Assembly: GCA_965242605.1 (NCBI GenBank)
Contig: CBDESS010000001.1
Location: forward strand, 1,054,001-1,118,000
Source: JAAXHF01 sp965242605
Lineage (GTDB): Bacteria; Desulfobacterota; Binatia; Bin18
Reading direction: 5' to 3'
DNA: 64,000 nt
Each line of letters opens with the position of its first letter. Positions within the stretch are counted from its first letter, which is position 1. The notes beneath the pieces are model-generated. The model made no database searches. It was not told the DNA's origin and saw only the letters and a list, made by a program, of their open reading frames with translations. Below, piece by piece: positions 61,501 to 64,000 of the stretch. A program made the translations under genes and the position numbers.

Positions 61501-64000
61501 ATGGAAGAAGCGCAGCGTCCACAGACCGTCAACATTGAACAAGAGATGCGTCAGTCCTACATGGACTACGCCATGAGCGTCATTATTGGGCGGGCGCTCC
61601 CCGATGTCCGTGATGGTCTCAAGCCTGTTCATAGACGTGTGCTGTACGCCATGTCCGACCTGGGAAACGACTGGAATCGGCCGTATAAAAAATCGGCCCG
61701 CATTGTCGGCGATGTCATCGGCAAATATCATCCGCACGGTGACACCGCGGTCTACGATACCATCGTGCGCATGGCTCAGGATTTCTCACTGCGCTATCCT
61801 CTGGTGGACGGTCAGGGGAACTTCGGGTCAATTGACGGGGACCCGCCCGCGGCCATGCGCTATACCGAAATTCGCATGACCCGTATGGCCTCAGAACTGC
61901 TGACCGACATTGACCGGGACACCGTTGATTTCACCGCCAATTACGACGATTCAAGCCAAGAGCCGGTCGTTCTGCCGGCCAAGCTTCCAAATCTGCTCAT
62001 TAACGGCTCGTCAGGTATTGCGGTTGGCATGTCAACCAACATCCCGCCACATAATCTAGGTGAGGTAGTCAACGCGCTGGTAGCCCTGATTGATGACCCG
62101 GAACTGAGCAGCGGCCAGCTTATGCAATATGTCCGGGGGCCGGATTTCCCGACTGGCGGGTTCATTCACGGCCTGGCTGGCATCCGTGAAGCGTATGAAA
62201 CCGGCAGAGGCATCATCCAGATGCGGGCCCGGACCTCGGTTGAGGAAAATCAACGAACGGGCAAGAGTGCTATTATTGTTGAAGAAATTCCGTTTCAGGT
62301 CAACAAGGCCCGGCTGATTGAACGCATTGCCGAACTGGTCAATGACAAGCGTCTTGAAGGCATCTCAGATATCCGCGACGAGTCAGACCGCGAGGGCATG
62401 CGGATTGTCATTGAACTCAAGAAAGACATTATTCCAGATGTGGTCCTCAATCAGCTCTACAAGATGACACCAATGCAGGACTCCTTTGGGGTTATTCTGC
62501 TGGCCATTGTTGAGGAGCGACCGCAACTGCTGACGCTCAAACACAGCCTGGTCCATTTTCTGGACCATCGCCGGGCTGTGGTGCGCCGGCGGACCGCTTT
62601 CAACCTCGCTGGATCCCAACAACGGCTGCATCTGCTTAGCGGCCTGAAGGTCGCCCTCGATAACCTGGACGCGGTTATCCGGCTCATCCGCGGCGGCGAG
62701 AGTCCGCCCAGCGTTCGCCGCCAGCTCATGGTGCGCTATGATATGAGCGAGACCCAGGCACAGGCTATTCTGGACATGCGCTTACAGCGCCTCACTCAGT
62801 TGGAGCAGGGAAAAATTGTCGCCGAACACGTCGAGACAGCTGTGTTGATCCACAAGCTTGAAAACATTCTGGCCGACCCGGCTGAAATTGACGATCTCAT
62901 CAGCCAGGAATTGCAGGAGATCAAGACACGCTTTGCCGACGAGCGCCGTACAGAGATTCTTGCCGTTAGCGCCGACCTGTCTGTTGAAGACCTGATTGCC
63001 GAAGAGGACATGGCCGTCACCATCTCCCATGCCGGCTATATCAAGCGCACCGCGACCTCGCTGTACCGCTCACAGCGGCGCGGGGGGCGCGGCATTGTGG
63101 CGGCGACCGCGCGTGATGAGGATTTTGTTGAACACCTGTTTGTGTGTTCAACCCACGCCTACCTGCTGGTTTTTACCTCTCTCGGCAAGGTCTACCGGGT
63201 GAAGGTACACGAAATCCCACAGGCCGGTCGGGCCTCAAAAGGCAAGGCGATTATCAACCTGCTGCCGCTTGAAGCAGAGGAAACGATCTCGACTTTTCTG
63301 CCCGTGCGCGAGTTCACACCTGACACCTGGGTCGTTTTTGCCACCCGCAGCGGCCTGGTCAAAAAGACCCCTCTGAAGGACTATGCCAACCCGCGTCAGG
63401 GCGGCATTATCGCCATATCCCTGGCCCCCGGCGATACAGTCATTGGTGTGCGGCTGGCCAGTGCCGATCAGGAAATCCTTCTCTCGACCCAGCATGGCAA
63501 AGCCATCCGCTTTTCCGAGCGGGAGGTTCGTCCTACCAGCCGCCGCACCCAGGGGGTCAAAGGCATCAGCCTGGAGGCAGGCGACAAGGTGATGTCCCTG
63601 GCCGCCCTGAGCCCTGATGAGAGCCTGCTGACTGTCTCCTCTTTGGGTTATGGCAAACGGAGCAGCGTATACGAATATCCGCTGCGATCACGCGCCGGCA
63701 AAGGGATAATTACCATGCGGACGACCGACAAGACAGGCGAGGTTGTCGGCGTGCTACAGGTGACCGACGAGGACCACCTGATGCTGATTACCGATAGTGG
63801 GCGGGTTATCCGGCTGCGCATCCGGGAATTGCGAACCATCGGGCGCAACACCCAGGGGGTACGGCTGTTTGATATCAGCCCCCGGGAACGGGTCGTGAGT
63901 CTGGCTCTCCTGGATGAAGACAGGGAAGAGAACATCGGGGTTGAGCGACAAAACGGCCAAAACAACGGGACGCTGGCTGAACAGACCGGTCTCACCATAC
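61501..64000 (+). CDS. gyrA: DNA gyrase subunit A (cut by window end)
   Basis: 833 residues visible, no stop. ALPDVRDGLKPVHRRVLYAM, quinolone-region KYHPHGDTAVYDTIVRMAQ (Thr at the E. coli Ser83 position), catalytic Tyr in RYTEIRMTRM, GyrA box QRRGGRG. It starts 23 bases after gyrB. The C-terminal beta-pinwheel is largely present. Confidence 0.97.
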   Translation, partial: MEEAQRPQTVNIEQEMRQSYMDYAMSVIIGRALPDVRDGLKPVHRRVLYAMSDLGNDWNRPYKKSARIVGDVIGKYHPHGDTAVYDTIVRMAQDFSLRYPLVDGQGNFGSIDGDPPAAMRYTEIRMTRMASELLTDIDRDTVDFTANYDDSSQEPVVLPAKLPNLLINGSSGIAVGMSTNIPPHNLGEVVNALVALIDDPELSSGQLMQYVRGPDFPTGGFIHGLAGIREAYETGRGIIQMRARTSVEENQRTGKSAIIVEEIPFQVNKARLIERIAELVNDKRLEGISDIRDESDREGMRIVIELKKDIIPDVVLNQLYKMTPMQDSFGVILLAIVEERPQLLTLKHSLVHFLDHRRAVVRRRTAFNLAGSQQRLHLLSGLKVALDNLDAVIRLIRGGESPPSVRRQLMVRYDMSETQAQAILDMRLQRLTQLEQGKIVAEHVETAVLIHKLENILADPAEIDDLISQELQEIKTRFADERRTEILAVSADLSVEDLIAEEDMAVTISHAGYIKRTATSLYRSQRRGGRGIVAATARDEDFVEHLFVCSTHAYLLVFTSLGKVYRVKVHEIPQAGRASKGKAIINLLPLEAEETISTFLPVREFTPDTWVVFATRSGLVKKTPLKDYANPRQGGIIAISLAPGDTVIGVRLASADQEILLSTQHGKAIRFSEREVRPTSRRTQGVKGISLEAGDKVMSLAALSPDESLLTVSSLGYGKRSSVYEYPLRSRAGKGIITMRTTDKTGEVVGVLQVTDEDHLMLITDSGRVIRLRIRELRTIGRNTQGVRLFDISPRERVVSLALLDEDREENIGVERQNGQNNGTLAEQTGLTI

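Overview
The window is a GC-rich stretch of a Gram-negative bacterial chromosome that contains the replication origin. Gram-negative affinity rests on a TonB-dependent receptor, DUF5916 outer-membrane proteins, an OmpA-type lipoprotein, YidC with a large periplasmic domain and a long (832 aa) GyrB. The mix of LLM-type flavin oxidoreductase, TIM-barrel amidohydrolases, CoA-transferases and glycolate oxidase resembles uncultivated deltaproteobacteria-like lineages (Tectomicrobia or Binatota type). That placement is inference only; no rRNA is present to test it.

Layout. (1) 1-8.5 kb, minus strand: a housekeeping run rlmD, pgeF, gpsA, rpmH/rnpA, yidC, jag, mnmE, mnmG. rpmH (L34) lies wholly inside the rnpA frame, as known from Thermus. 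Six copies of a 57-60 bp palindromic element sit in frame inside five of these conserved genes. (2) 8.6-18.7 kb: TonB receptor, a DUF790/Bax1-like nuclease without a visible helicase partner, enoyl-CoA hydratase, two tandem DUF5916 genes (the first frameshifted at a 7-T run) and a phosphotransferase. (3) 18.7-32.4 kb: IalB-like and HU-like proteins, ptsP, thiD, PHP hydrolase, CoA-transferase, a HigBA-type toxin-antitoxin pair, AlkA-like glycosylase, cytochrome P450, an AT-rich orphan membrane gene, LLM oxidoreductase and DUF819 protein. (4) 32.6-37 kb: OmpA lipoprotein and a 1010-aa secreted repeat protein beside the debris of its paralogues. (5) 37.3-49.6 kb, minus strand: recA, cinA, pgpA, then catabolic genes (CoA hydrolase, alcohol dehydrogenase, two amidohydrolases, glcDEF) and one tRNA-Arg. 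(6) 49.7-55.5 kb: asd, a frameshifted Nramp-like transporter, atpE/atpB/atpI/atpZ and hemL. (7) 55.5-64 kb: dnaA, oriC, dnaN, gyrB, gyrA (cut by the window end).

oriC lies between dnaA and dnaN. It has six DnaA boxes in direct 11-bp phase, five more downstream, then a GC cluster, a TAC-type trio run and an AT-rich stretch, matching the order of a basal unwinding system. Two further head-to-head DnaA-box pairs lie upstream of dnaA and beyond hemL. recF is absent between dnaN and gyrB, yidD is absent between rnpA and yidC, and the rnpA cluster is about 50 kb from dnaA.

The most notable signals are the family of protein-coding palindromic elements (similar in behaviour to Rickettsia palindromic elements, but not recognised by me as a described family), the nested rpmH/rnpA pair, and a decaying tandem family of secreted repeat proteins. 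No CRISPR array, prophage, insertion sequence or rRNA was seen.
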